A stretch of 8,906 bases of DNA from Acidobacteriota bacterium (GTDB lineage Bacteria > Acidobacteriota > Terriglobia > UBA7540 > JAPUME01). The position numbers and the translations under genes were made by a program. Positions 1 to 6,766 of this stretch are shown in pieces; the stretch's first letter is position 1, and each line of letters starts with the position of its first letter. The notes under the pieces were generated by a model that had not been told where the DNA came from, made no database searches, and saw only the letters and a program-made list of their open reading frames with translations. The DNA is taken from the NCBI GenBank assembly GCA_027294185.1, contig JAPUME010000178.1:1-8906 (forward strand), read 5' to 3'.

Positions 1-623
1 CCAATGGATGAGCCCGATGCGACCGATGAGACCAGCGAGAAGGGAAGAAAAGCAGCTTCCACATTGCCGGAGGCGGCGAATTGTTGGACGTGCTTGACGT
101 GCCCGCCAAACACGACCTTCGGCAGCAACCGTTTCCATAACCCGACGGCTTCAAGCGCCTCCTGTGCCGCTTTCCCATAAGGGGCCACCTGGGGAGAGGC
201 GACTCCGATGCGGGTAATCCCGGCATCGAGCAGGTCATCCAGTTTCTCCACCCCAACACCATTCGACCCCGAAGTCCACACCACTAGCCGCCCTCGGGCA
301 TAGACCGTCACGCTCTCGGGAATCAAATGGCCTTCCTGGCTGAGTTTGAGGGGAGTTTCTCTATCCGCTGAAACGAACAGGTCAAAGGGAGCGCCGTGGC
401 GCAACTGTTGGGCCAGGTTGAGAGTCGCGCCGACGCTCAGGGTAATGCGCGTGCCCGTCTGCTTTTCGTAGTCCCTGCTGAGCGCTTGAAATACGTCGCC
501 CAGGTTGGACGCTACGGCCACAACCAGTTCATCCGGTTCTGCGGGCTTCGGATGGCATGAGAGCGCCGTAAAAAAGAAAACCACGAGAGCCAGAAAAGCG
601 GTGACGCCGGCAGTATGTCTCAC
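1..623 (-). CDS. modA: Molybdate ABC transporter substrate-binding lipoprotein ModA, 3' end cut by window edge
   Basis: This is the periplasmic or membrane-anchored protein that binds molybdate (or tungstate) and hands it to the ModB permease. I translated it from the minus strand. A GTG start at 623 gives a short charged N-terminus, a hydrophobic stretch and a lipobox-like ALSC, so Cys23 is the probable lipidated residue; the -3 position is Ala rather than the usual Leu. The mature part reads AVASNLGDVFQAL, then a VGATLNLAQQLRHGAP segment and DLFVSAD, the family's pattern of oxyanion-binding loops. About 207 residues lie in the window; family members have about 250, so roughly 40 C-terminal residues lie off the left edge. 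The GTG start was chosen because AAGGAAA lies about 6 nt upstream and because it overlaps the regulator's stop (GTGA, 620-623), which implies translational coupling. Family assignment is confident; molybdate rather than tungstate is inferred. Confidence 0.9.
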   Translation of the reverse strand, partial: MRHTAGVTAFLALVVFFFTALSCHPKPAEPDELVVAVASNLGDVFQALSRDYEKQTGTRITLSVGATLNLAQQLRHGAPFDLFVSADRETPLKLSQEGHLIPESVTVYARGRLVVWTSGSNGVGVEKLDDLLDAGITRIGVASPQVAPYGKAAQEALEAVGLWKRLLPKVVFGGHVKHVQQFAASGNVEAAFLPFSLVSSVASGSSI

Positions 624-1078
624 CGGCGTTTCCTTTTTTGCCCGGTCTCGGGAGCCTGGATGATCATCACTTCCGTCGCCTTGATCAGCGCTGCGGCCAC
701 TTGCCCCACGCGAAGCCCCAGGTCACGGCAGGCATCGCGTGTGATAATGGAGGTGACCTGTTGGCCGCCCACATCCAGCGTGATCATTGCGAGCAAGCCT
801 TCCTGCTCAACTCCGATCACGCGGCCCACAAGACGGTTCCTGCCGCTCACTCGGAAGGCCAGAGGGTCCTCGGTTCGCTTGCCGTAGGCGGGTGTGCGGC
901 GGCGGGCGCTCTTCCGGGGCCGTCCGAAAAGGAGGCGGTCCACTTCCTCTTGCGGGATGCGGTGGTGTCCGCCGGGAGTCTTGATGGAGCGAATCTGCCG
1001 TCGATAGATCCATTGCTTGAGCGTCGGGGTGCTGATGCCCAATTGCCCTGCGGCGTCGGGAACACGAAGCAACTGCAT
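620..1078 (-). CDS. Molybdate-responsive regulator: MerR/excisionase-type HTH fused to a Mop (TOBE) domain
   Basis: A 152-residue protein with two parts. Residues 1-50 form a MerR/excisionase-like winged helix: helices over AAGQLGISTPTLKQWIYRR, then the wing TPGGHHRIP (34-42). A basic linker (about 53-68) follows. Residues about 75-140 match the Mop/molbindin fold, starting at SGRNRLVGRV (78-87) and ending in VGQVAAALIKATEVMII. Mop domains bind molybdate, so the likely role is to sense the intracellular oxyanion and control the modA operon. It differs from E. coli ModE, which has a different N-terminal HTH and two Mop repeats; here there is one Mop, so the protein probably oligomerises. Its stop overlaps the modA start by 4 bp. 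The ATG lies only 7 nt after a TATAAT box and has no Shine-Dalgarno, so the mRNA is probably leaderless. Domain calls are strong; DNA target and sign of regulation are inferred. Confidence 0.85.
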   Translation of the reverse strand: MQLLRVPDAAGQLGISTPTLKQWIYRRQIRSIKTPGGHHRIPQEEVDRLLFGRPRKSARRRTPAYGKRTEDPLAFRVSGRNRLVGRVIGVEQEGLLAMITLDVGGQQVTSIITRDACRDLGLRVGQVAAALIKATEVMIIQAPETGQKRKRR

Positions 1079-1085
1079 GTACAGT

Positions 1086-1115
1086 ATTATACGATTCTAT
1101 ACGATATAAATCGAT
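1086..1115 (-). promoter_or_regulatory. Promoter and candidate operator: three tandem 10-bp repeats over the -10 box of the Mop regulator
   Basis: On the minus strand three head-to-tail 10-mers follow one another without gaps, all beginning ATCG: ATCGATTTAT (1115-1106), ATCGTATAGA (1105-1096) and ATCGTATAAT (1095-1086). The last contains a perfect TATAAT -10 box (1091-1086). The ATG follows 7 nt after the box, where transcription would be expected to begin, which suggests a leaderless transcript. I see no good -35 box. The 10-bp phasing puts the repeats on one face of the helix, as expected for a regulator that binds direct repeats. Binding by the adjacent HTH-Mop protein is inferred. Confidence 0.6.
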
Positions 1116-1147
1116 AGAAGCGTGTAAAATAATCCAGCTCCCTGGGC

Positions 1148-1759
1148 ATGCCGACTCGTGGAAGGAACGGCCCCGGGGGCACGAGAGGTCCCAACTTGAA
1201 ACCCACAATTCTCTTCTTAAGCGAGCACGGTTCGCCGGCGGCGGAGGACCCTCAGCTTGAAAGTTGCCTGGAAGCTCTGGGAAATGACTACCAACTTCTG
1301 GTAGTCGTGCCAAGCGGGGAGTTGATGGGCGCCGAGCTGAAGGCAAGAGGGATCCTAACCGCCTCATGTCGGTGGGGAGAGGGTGGAGCATGGAGCTCGC
1401 TCCGGCAGAGCCCGGGTGCGGCGCGCGAGCTGGGGCGGCTGGTGGAACGTCACAGTGTGCGACTGATTTATGTTGCGGGACCCGGACCGCTGCCGGCGGC
1501 GGGGCTGGCGGCCGGGTACACACGACGGCCGCTCGTCTTTTATCTTCAACGTCCCTTAGAGGGTCGGATGGAAACCTTCATCACGGCGAAGTTTGCGGGT
1601 CTGGCCGAGCGAATTCTGGTGGCCTCCCAGGACCTACGGGAAATCCTCTTGCGTTCCAGCTCGAAGCTCCATGCAAAGATCGAGGTCTTTGACGTGAACT
1701 CCGCACCCGCTGAACACGCCGGTCGCCTGCGCGAACTGGTAAAGAAACTCGTGGGGTGA
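1148..1759 (+). CDS. Stand-alone protein resembling the N-terminal domain of a GT4-like glycosyltransferase
   Basis: A protein of up to 203 residues whose fold pattern looks like the N-terminal Rossmann half of a GT-B (family 4-like) glycosyltransferase: a first strand KPTILFLSEHG, a helix, LLVVVPSGELMGAELKARGI, then RLIYVAGPGPLPAAGLAAGY (about 114-133), a strand PLVFYLQRP and LAERILVASQDLREIL. The C-terminal nucleotide-sugar-binding half is absent; the frame ends 10 bp before the convergent ThuA gene. Activity is therefore doubtful, and it may act with a partner or be a remnant. Start is uncertain: ATG 1148 has no clear ribosome site, whereas TTG 1196 has GAGAGG 7 nt upstream and begins exactly at the first strand (MKPTILFL, 187 residues). 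The Gly/Arg-rich 16 residues before it look non-domain, so TTG may be the true start. Transcription is divergent from the Mop regulator, with a weak TAAAAT at 1125-1130. Confidence 0.6.
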   Translation: MPTRGRNGPGGTRGPNLKPTILFLSEHGSPAAEDPQLESCLEALGNDYQLLVVVPSGELMGAELKARGILTASCRWGEGGAWSSLRQSPGAARELGRLVERHSVRLIYVAGPGPLPAAGLAAGYTRRPLVFYLQRPLEGRMETFITAKFAGLAERILVASQDLREILLRSSSKLHAKIEVFDVNSAPAEHAGRLRELVKKLVG

Positions 1760-1769
1760 GGGAGTCGGC

Positions 1770-2573
1770 CTACGGTTTCGGCCGTGGCGTGGCGTCTCCG
1801 GGCAACTCGCCCATGGCCCAGCGGATGCCGTTGACCAGGTGCTTTTGATAGCGCTCGTCCCGCCACACCTCTTCCCGATGGCCCAGCGAGGTATAGAAAA
1901 CCCGCCCCTCACCGTAAGTGCGACACCACGAGATGGCAAAGTCGCCGTCGGTGCGATGCACTCGCGGATTGCTCAGGTCCACCGAGTCGGTGTCGAGCGA
2001 GAGAAGCACCCGGACATTTTCGCGAGAGAAGTTCTTGAACTCGTAAATTTCATCCGTAATCTCAAAAGACTTCTCCAGATGTCGGGTCGAGGGATGTCGG
2101 GAATCTTCGACATTGACTGTGATTTCCTCGTGCCAGGGATGCTGGTTGAAGTAGCCGCCGATCAAACGGCCATACTCGGCCCATTCGTAAAAGGTATCGG
2201 TGGCGCTGTGGGCGCCGATGAAGGCGTGTCCGGAGCGGATGAAGTCGAGGAAGGCCGCCTTCTGAATCGCCGACATCGGCAGCTCGCCGGTCGTATAGAA
2301 CATGACGGCATCGTATTTCTTGAGATTTTCGGCGTTGATCAGGCTGGTGTCCTGGGTGGCGTCGACGGTGAAGTAGCCCGTCTGCGCCCCCAGTTGTTTC
2401 ATGATCTCTTCGGAGACGGGTAGCACCTTGTGCTTAAACCCTGCCGAGTGAGTCAGATAAAGGAGGCGTTTCCCCGTCTGTGCCTCTCCGGGAACAGGCG
2501 CAAACAGAATCAGGAGCCCCAGAAAATAGATGACTGCCCTAAACCCGAAAGCCAGCCTGGAACGCTTAAGCAT
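1770..2573 (-). CDS. Exported ThuA-domain protein (trehalose utilization-like family)
   Basis: A 267-residue protein with an N-terminal signal peptide: basic MLKRSRLAFGFR, a hydrophobic core and probable cleavage after GEA at residue 31. The mature part is a ThuA-type domain, a class I glutamine amidotransferase-like flavodoxin fold: RLLYLTHSAGFKH (36-48), a YDAVMFYTTG strand (87-96), FIRSGHAFIGAHSATDTFYEW (111-131), HPWHEE (145-150), and the family's C-terminal signature ISWCRTYGEGRVFYTSLGH (214-232). Members occur widely in Acidobacteriota, Planctomycetota and Bacteroidota, often near carbohydrate metabolism genes; the biochemical role is mostly unsettled and the link to trehalose comes from the founding member only. 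The ATG at 2573 has a strong AGGAGGGG ribosome site 4 nt upstream (2578-2585). It is convergent with the glycosyltransferase-like gene (10 bp gap) and divergent from the dipeptidase. Confidence 0.88.
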   Translation of the reverse strand: MLKRSRLAFGFRAVIYFLGLLILFAPVPGEAQTGKRLLYLTHSAGFKHKVLPVSEEIMKQLGAQTGYFTVDATQDTSLINAENLKKYDAVMFYTTGELPMSAIQKAAFLDFIRSGHAFIGAHSATDTFYEWAEYGRLIGGYFNQHPWHEEITVNVEDSRHPSTRHLEKSFEITDEIYEFKNFSRENVRVLLSLDTDSVDLSNPRVHRTDGDFAISWCRTYGEGRVFYTSLGHREEVWRDERYQKHLVNGIRWAMGELPGDATPRPKP

Positions 2574-2689
2574 CGTACCCCTCCTGGAATTATCCGCGTT
2601 TTTCGGACGACGAGCCGACAGCTCGGGACTTGCCGAACCTCAGAGGGTCGGGAGAGCCGATCTGCCCCCGGAAGATCGAGCACATCCGA

Positions 2690-2719
2690 TTGACAGCGGA
2701 AAGCCCGCGGAACTAGAAT
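2690..2719 (+). promoter_or_regulatory. Sigma70-type promoter of the M19 dipeptidase gene
   Basis: A perfect TTGACA -35 (2690-2695) and a TAGAAT -10 (2714-2719) are separated by 18 bp. Transcription should start near 2726, giving a leader of about 60 nt before ATG 2788, with TAGGA just upstream of the start. The rest of the 214-bp divergent spacer (2574-2787) holds a small perfect hairpin, CGAGC/GCTCG with a 5-nt loop at 2611-2625, and no other clear signal. Confidence 0.6.
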
Positions 2720-2787
2720 TCTCTTCCGGCGCGAATATCCACTCTACATGGCTTCCGCTTGAAAATTCAATAGGGGTGTAGGAATCG

Positions 2788-4032
2788 ATGCGTTTACGGA
2801 ATCGGGTTCTCCTGCTGGGCGTGGTTTTGACGATGGCAGTGGCAGGCTTTGGAGCAAAGTCCGCCAACCAGAAGCGGCTGGAGCGATTGTTGAAGCGGGC
2901 GATGATCGTCGACCTGCACTCCGACACCACACAACTCATTCTGGAAGAGGGTTACAACCTTGGCGAACGCCACGACTACGCCCAGGAGGACATCCCTCGC
3001 ATGCGGGAAGGGCGCCTGGGGGCTCAATTCTTTTCGCTGAACCCGAACGTCCGGCGGCTTACGGCTCTCGAATCCGTGAAACGAGGCTTCGACGAACTGG
3101 ATGCGGTTCGGAACGAGGTGCGGATGCATCCTCAGGACCTGGTGTTTGCAACCACGGCGGACGACATTGTGCGGGCGCGCCGCCGCAAGAAGATTGCGAT
3201 CCTGATCGGGCTGGAAGGCGGCCACATGATCGACAGTGATCCGCGAGTGCTCCGGTCCTTCTTCGAGCTGGGCGCGCGCTACATGACGCTGACCCATTTC
3301 TTGAACACTCCCTGGGCGGATTCCTCAACCGACGAACCTCTCTCGAACGGCCTGAGCCCCCTGGGGCGGGGAATTGTAGCCGAGATGAACCGCCTGGGGA
3401 TGATGGTCGACATCTCCCACGTCTCCGATAAGACCTTCTACGATGTTCTGGAGACGACGCAAGCCCCCGTCATTGCTTCGCATTCCTCCTGTCGCGCTCT
3501 GTGTGACGCGGCACGCAATATGTCGGACGACATGCTTCGGGCCCTGGCCGAAAACGGCGGCGTGGTCCATATCAACTTTTATGCCGGATACCTGGACCAG
3601 AAATTCTGGGAAGAAACGCAGAGGCTCGAGGAGCGGCGCAGGCGGGAACAAGCGGCCGCCGAGGCTCTCTATGCCGTCGACCCCAGGACGGGCGGGGCAC
3701 AGTTGCGCGAGGTCAACCGAAAGTACCGTGAAATTCTCCCCAAGGTGCCTTTGAGCAAGCTTCTGGACCATTTCGACCACGCCATTCGCGTGGCGGGCAT
3801 TGACCACGTGGGCCTGGGCTCGGACTTTGACGGCGTGAGCGACCTGCTTCCGGTGGGCATGGAGGATGTTTCCAAACTCCCCGCCCTCATCGAAGGCCTC
3901 ATCGAGAGAGGCTATTCCGACAGGGATATTGAAAAGGTTCTGGGGCTGAACTCGTTGCGGGTCATGCGGGAGGTCGAGCGAGTCGCCCGTGAGAGCCGAA
4001 ACGAGAAGCCGTTCTCGCCCACGGCTCCCTAA
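2788..4032 (+). CDS. Exported membrane dipeptidase-like zinc peptidase, family M19
   Basis: A 414-residue protein with a signal peptide (MRLRNR, then a hydrophobic core to about residue 23) followed by an M19 renal dipeptidase-type TIM barrel. Family zinc ligands are all visible: His44 and Asp46 in DLHSDT, the bridging Glu143 in GLEGGH, His211 in DISHVS and His232 in ASHSSCRA. Also present are Arg243 in the AARNMSDD segment, which matches the family's substrate-carboxylate arginine, and GSDFDG (344-349) near the active site. The usual C-terminal part IEKVLGLNSLRVMREVE is complete, and length fits the family. Expected reaction: hydrolysis of dipeptides, including ones with D-residues, outside the cytoplasm. 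A highly charged segment (about 275-315, LEERRRREQAA) sits between barrel elements, as in many bacterial members. It is divergent from the ThuA gene and convergent with argH after only 9 bp; no functional link to either is evident. Confidence 0.93.
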   Translation: MRLRNRVLLLGVVLTMAVAGFGAKSANQKRLERLLKRAMIVDLHSDTTQLILEEGYNLGERHDYAQEDIPRMREGRLGAQFFSLNPNVRRLTALESVKRGFDELDAVRNEVRMHPQDLVFATTADDIVRARRRKKIAILIGLEGGHMIDSDPRVLRSFFELGARYMTLTHFLNTPWADSSTDEPLSNGLSPLGRGIVAEMNRLGMMVDISHVSDKTFYDVLETTQAPVIASHSSCRALCDAARNMSDDMLRALAENGGVVHINFYAGYLDQKFWEETQRLEERRRREQAAAEALYAVDPRTGGAQLREVNRKYREILPKVPLSKLLDHFDHAIRVAGIDHVGLGSDFDGVSDLLPVGMEDVSKLPALIEGLIERGYSDRDIEKVLGLNSLRVMREVERVARESRNEKPFSPTAP

Positions 4033-4041
4033 AGAGTCCCC

Positions 4042-5436
4042 TCACGGAGTCGATTTTCGAAGCTCGGCAAGCTCCTGGTTGAGCTTTTGAATCTGGCCTG
4101 AAACCTGGGAAGGCGACGTGCCGCCCGTGAGATTTTTTTTCTCGAGGGCGCTCTCAAGCGAGGTTGCCGTCCGTTGCAGCGCGTCGTCCCACAGCGGGGT
4201 GAACTTTTTTCCTTCCTCGTCGGTCAGCTCCGCGAAGGTTTTCTGCTCCTTAACGCAATAACGAACCAGCCCTCCCACCGTATCGTGAGCCTCGGCAAAG
4301 GGGACGCCGCGGCGGGCCAGCTCCTCAGCGATTTCCGTGGCGGTAAGAAAGCCTGCTTCCGCGGCCTCACGCATCCGCGCTTCATTGATTTGAAGCGTCC
4401 CGACCACCCGGGCCATAACCCGGAGTGAGCCTGCCGTGGTGTCCACCGCATCGAACAGCGCCGCCTTATCTTCCTGCAGGTCGCGGTCATAGGAGGAGGG
4501 CAGACCTTTGAGCGTGGTCAGGAGCCCGCTCAGCCTTCCCTGGACCCGTCCGGCCCGGCCACGTATGAGCTCCAGCGAGTCGGGATTCTTTTTGTGCGGC
4601 ATCAGGCTGCTGCCGGTTGAGAATGCATCGGCCAGTTCAACGAAGCCGAACTCTGAGGAACCATAAAGGATCAGGTCTTCAGCCATCCGGCTCAGGTGAG
4701 TCGCGAGCAGGGCACAGGCAAACATGGCCTCCACCATGAAGTCGCGGTCTGAGGTGGCATCGAGACTGTTTTGGCTCAACCGGGCGAAGCCCAGCTCCTT
4801 ACGCAGCCGTTCCCGGTTGATTGGGATGGATGCGCCCGCCAGCGCGCCCGAACCCATGGGAAGCTCATCCGCCCTTTCGGCGCAGTCCCGCAGACGTCTC
4901 CAATCTCGGCGCAGCATTTCGCAATAGGCCAGCAGAAAGTGAGGCCACAGAATCGCCTGGGCACGCTGCAGGTGGGTATAGCCGGGAAGAATCGCCTTCG
5001 CGTTTTTCTCAGCCTGCGACAGCAGGGCTGCCATTAAGTCGACAACCAGCCGTTGCATATTGTCGGCTGCATCCTTCACCCACATGCGCGCCAGCGTGGC
5101 GACCAGGTCATTGCGGCTGCGCCCGGTGCGCAGTTTTCCCGCGGCGGGTGTTTCTTGAAGCAGCCGATATTCCACCCAGGTGTGTATGTCCTCGGCCGAT
5201 TCCTTTTTGGCCCAATTCGGGTCGGTCTCAACCTGCTGTGCCAGTTTCTCCAGCGCTTCGAGGAGGGAGGATTCTTCGGAACCCTCCAGGATGCCGGCAG
5301 AGCGGAGTTCGGCGACATAGGCTCGGTTCACGCGGATGTCGTAGAGAACCAGCCGGTGATCGACGGAGAAAGATTCCGAAAAGGTAAAGAAGTCGGGATC
5401 GATTTCACCCTCGAAGCGGCCGCCCCAGAGTTTCAT
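4042..5436 (-). CDS. argH: Argininosuccinate lyase
   Basis: A cytoplasmic enzyme that splits argininosuccinate into arginine and fumarate, the last step of arginine synthesis. The 464-residue length is normal for the family. It begins with the canonical MKLWGGRF. Conserved regions of the fumarase/aspartase superfamily follow in order: LRTGRSRNDLVAT (102-114), YTHLQRAQ (153-160) with the catalytic-region His155, and the flexible signature loop GSSLMPHKKNP (275-285) that carries the catalytic serine. After YTHLQRAQ the usual Pro is Ala, a small change outside the catalytic residues. The ATG at 5436 overlaps the argG stop by 4 bp (ATGA, 5433-5436), so the two are likely co-translated. The gene ends 9 bp from the convergent dipeptidase with no recognisable intrinsic terminator. 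It is last in the argR-argG-argH block. Confidence 0.97.
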   Translation of the reverse strand: MKLWGGRFEGEIDPDFFTFSESFSVDHRLVLYDIRVNRAYVAELRSAGILEGSEESSLLEALEKLAQQVETDPNWAKKESAEDIHTWVEYRLLQETPAAGKLRTGRSRNDLVATLARMWVKDAADNMQRLVVDLMAALLSQAEKNAKAILPGYTHLQRAQAILWPHFLLAYCEMLRRDWRRLRDCAERADELPMGSGALAGASIPINRERLRKELGFARLSQNSLDATSDRDFMVEAMFACALLATHLSRMAEDLILYGSSEFGFVELADAFSTGSSLMPHKKNPDSLELIRGRAGRVQGRLSGLLTTLKGLPSSYDRDLQEDKAALFDAVDTTAGSLRVMARVVGTLQINEARMREAAEAGFLTATEIAEELARRGVPFAEAHDTVGGLVRYCVKEQKTFAELTDEEGKKFTPLWDDALQRTATSLESALEKKNLTGGTSPSQVSGQIQKLNQELAELRKSTP

Positions 5437-6704
5437 TTCTTGCCGCCTTGGGACCGCTTCAGGGCAGCGATTTTGGTGGGCAGCCCCAGGAGGTTGATGA
5501 ACCCCGTGGCGTCCTTCTGGTCGTAGTCGGCTTTCATGGTGAAAGCGGCGATGCTGGTGTCGTAGAGCGATTGGGAGGACTGACGGTCGAAAACCCGTAG
5601 GTTCCCTTTGTAGAGGCCCAGGGTGACCGAACCGGTCAGGGAGCGCTCGGTCGAGGCCACGAATTCGTCCAGCGCCTCACGCAGAGGCGTGAACCAGTGC
5701 CCGTAGTAGACGAGCTCACCGTACTTCAAGGCCACATGCTGCTTGTAGTGGAAGGTCTCGCGGTCCAGACAGAGCGCTTCGAGTTCCCGGTGCGCCTGGT
5801 AGAGGAGCGTCCCTCCCGGTGTCTCGTAGGCGCCGTGGGATTTCATCCCCACCAGGCGGTTTTCCACCAGATCAATCCTGCCGACGCCGTGCTTGCCGGC
5901 CAGTTTATTGAGTTTTTCGAGAAGGGCTATGGGCGCGAGCTTCTTACCGTTGACCGATGTCGGGACGCCGGCCTCGAATCCGATTTGGACCTTCTCTTCC
6001 CGGTCGGGAGCCTTCTTCGGCGAGGTGGTCAGCTTCCAGGCGTTCTCGGGCGGGTCGCCGAGTTTCGTTTCCAGCGGGCCGCCTTCGTGGCTGATGTGCC
6101 AGATGTTTTCATCGCGGCTGTAGAGATCGCGCCTGGTAACGGGTACGGGTACCTTATGCTTGCTCGCGTATTCCAGGGCGGCTTCGCGGGAGCGAATCGT
6201 CCACTCACGCCAGGGTGCGATCACCTTGAGACGGGGCGCCAGCGCCTTGTAGGCCAGCTCGAAGCGCACCTGATCGTTCCCCTTGCCGGTGCAGCCGTGA
6301 GCCAGCCCGTCTGCGCCGACCTTAAGGGCAATCTCCACCTGCCGCTTGGCCAGGATGGGCCGGGCAAGCGAGGTGCCGAGCAGATATTTCCCCTCGTACA
6401 CGGCTCCGGCCTGTAAGGCCTTCCACACATAGCCGGTGATGAACTCCTCCCGCAGATCTTCGACGAAAGCCTCCGAGGCCCCGGTATCCAGGGCTTTTTT
6501 CCGCACGGCTCCCATATCGTCGCCCTGTCCGACATCGCCGATCATGGCGATGACCTCGCAACCGTAGTTCTCTTTAAGCCAGGGAATGATGATGGAGGTG
6601 TCGAGGCCGCCCGAGTAGGCCAGCACGACTCGATTGATTTTGGCCCGATGGGATTTAGCCCGATTGATTTTGGGTTGACGCTTCCCGGCAGATGAAGTTT
6701 TCAA
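5433..6704 (-). CDS. argG: Argininosuccinate synthase
   Basis: This enzyme condenses citrulline and aspartate using ATP to form argininosuccinate, the substrate of ArgH encoded just downstream. The N-type ATP pyrophosphatase loop AYSGGLDTS (29-37) is intact, as are IGDVGQGDD (55-63), GTSLARPILAKRQVEIA (110-126), GCTGKGNDQVRFE (137-149) and the APWREW segment. The start is TTG at 6704; upstream is a polypurine stretch with AAAGGCGGA 4 to 12 nt before it. No ATG lies between this TTG and the ATP loop. Compared with typical ArgG proteins, which start near KINRVVLAYSGG, there are about 20 extra N-terminal residues, part of them a threefold KxxRA repeat. 423 residues is within the family range. 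The gap to argR is 53 bp and there is a 4-bp overlap with argH. Confidence 0.97.
   Translation of the reverse strand: MKTSSAGKRQPKINRAKSHRAKINRVVLAYSGGLDTSIIIPWLKENYGCEVIAMIGDVGQGDDMGAVRKKALDTGASEAFVEDLREEFITGYVWKALQAGAVYEGKYLLGTSLARPILAKRQVEIALKVGADGLAHGCTGKGNDQVRFELAYKALAPRLKVIAPWREWTIRSREAALEYASKHKVPVPVTRRDLYSRDENIWHISHEGGPLETKLGDPPENAWKLTTSPKKAPDREEKVQIGFEAGVPTSVNGKKLAPIALLEKLNKLAGKHGVGRIDLVENRLVGMKSHGAYETPGGTLLYQAHRELEALCLDRETFHYKQHVALKYGELVYYGHWFTPLREALDEFVASTERSLTGSVTLGLYKGNLRVFDRQSSQSLYDTSIAAFTMKADYDQKDATGFINLLGLPTKIAALKRSQGGKK
6627..6671 (-). repeat. Threefold 15-bp tandem repeat in the 5' end of argG
   Basis: Three consecutive 15-bp units encode KINRA, KSHRA and KINRV (residues 12-26) directly before the ATP loop. 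Units one and three share the 11-mer AAAATCAATCG exactly, 30 bp apart; the middle unit is diverged (AAATCCCATCG). Only the last unit corresponds to the normal ArgG start region, so the first two look like an in-frame tandem expansion that kept the reading frame. Confidence 0.8.
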
Positions 6705-6750
6705 GGAATCCGCCTTTCTTTCTCTTCTTTTCCGTTTTGAATCTTTTTCC

Positions 6751-6766
6751 GCCCGATCTAGCGGGC
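6751..6766 (-). other. Small GC hairpin across the argR stop codon
   Basis: A perfect 5-bp inverted repeat GCCCG/CGGGC with a 6-nt loop that contains the argR TAG. The transcript continues with GGAAAAAG, not a U-tract, so it is not an intrinsic terminator and transcription should run on into argG. It could affect mRNA stability or argR/argG stoichiometry, or mean nothing. Confidence 0.35.

Noticed and set aside
638..1117. Long plus-strand open frame opposite the Mop regulator
   Set aside because: Antisense shadow: the minus-strand frame shows clear HTH and Mop domains, while this translation has no recognisable pattern.
807..1523. 238-codon minus-strand frame spanning the divergent promoter
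   Set aside because: Overlaps both the regulator and the glycosyltransferase-like gene in other frames, and is Pro/Arg/Ser-rich as expected of GC-rich shadow frames.
1839..2423. 194-codon plus-strand frame inside the ThuA gene
   Set aside because: Opposite-strand shadow of a well-supported ThuA-domain gene.
2586..2593. GATAAT as a -10 box for the ThuA gene
   Set aside because: Transcription would start inside the strong AGGAGGGG ribosome site and remove it, and there is no -35 at the right distance.
3610..3740. Charged segment of the M19 dipeptidase as an unusual insertion
   Set aside because: A charged stretch at this place is, as I recall, common in bacterial M19 proteins, so it is not notable without an alignment.
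5697..6416. 239-codon plus-strand frame within argG
   Set aside because: Shadow of argG, whose motifs are intact throughout on the minus strand.
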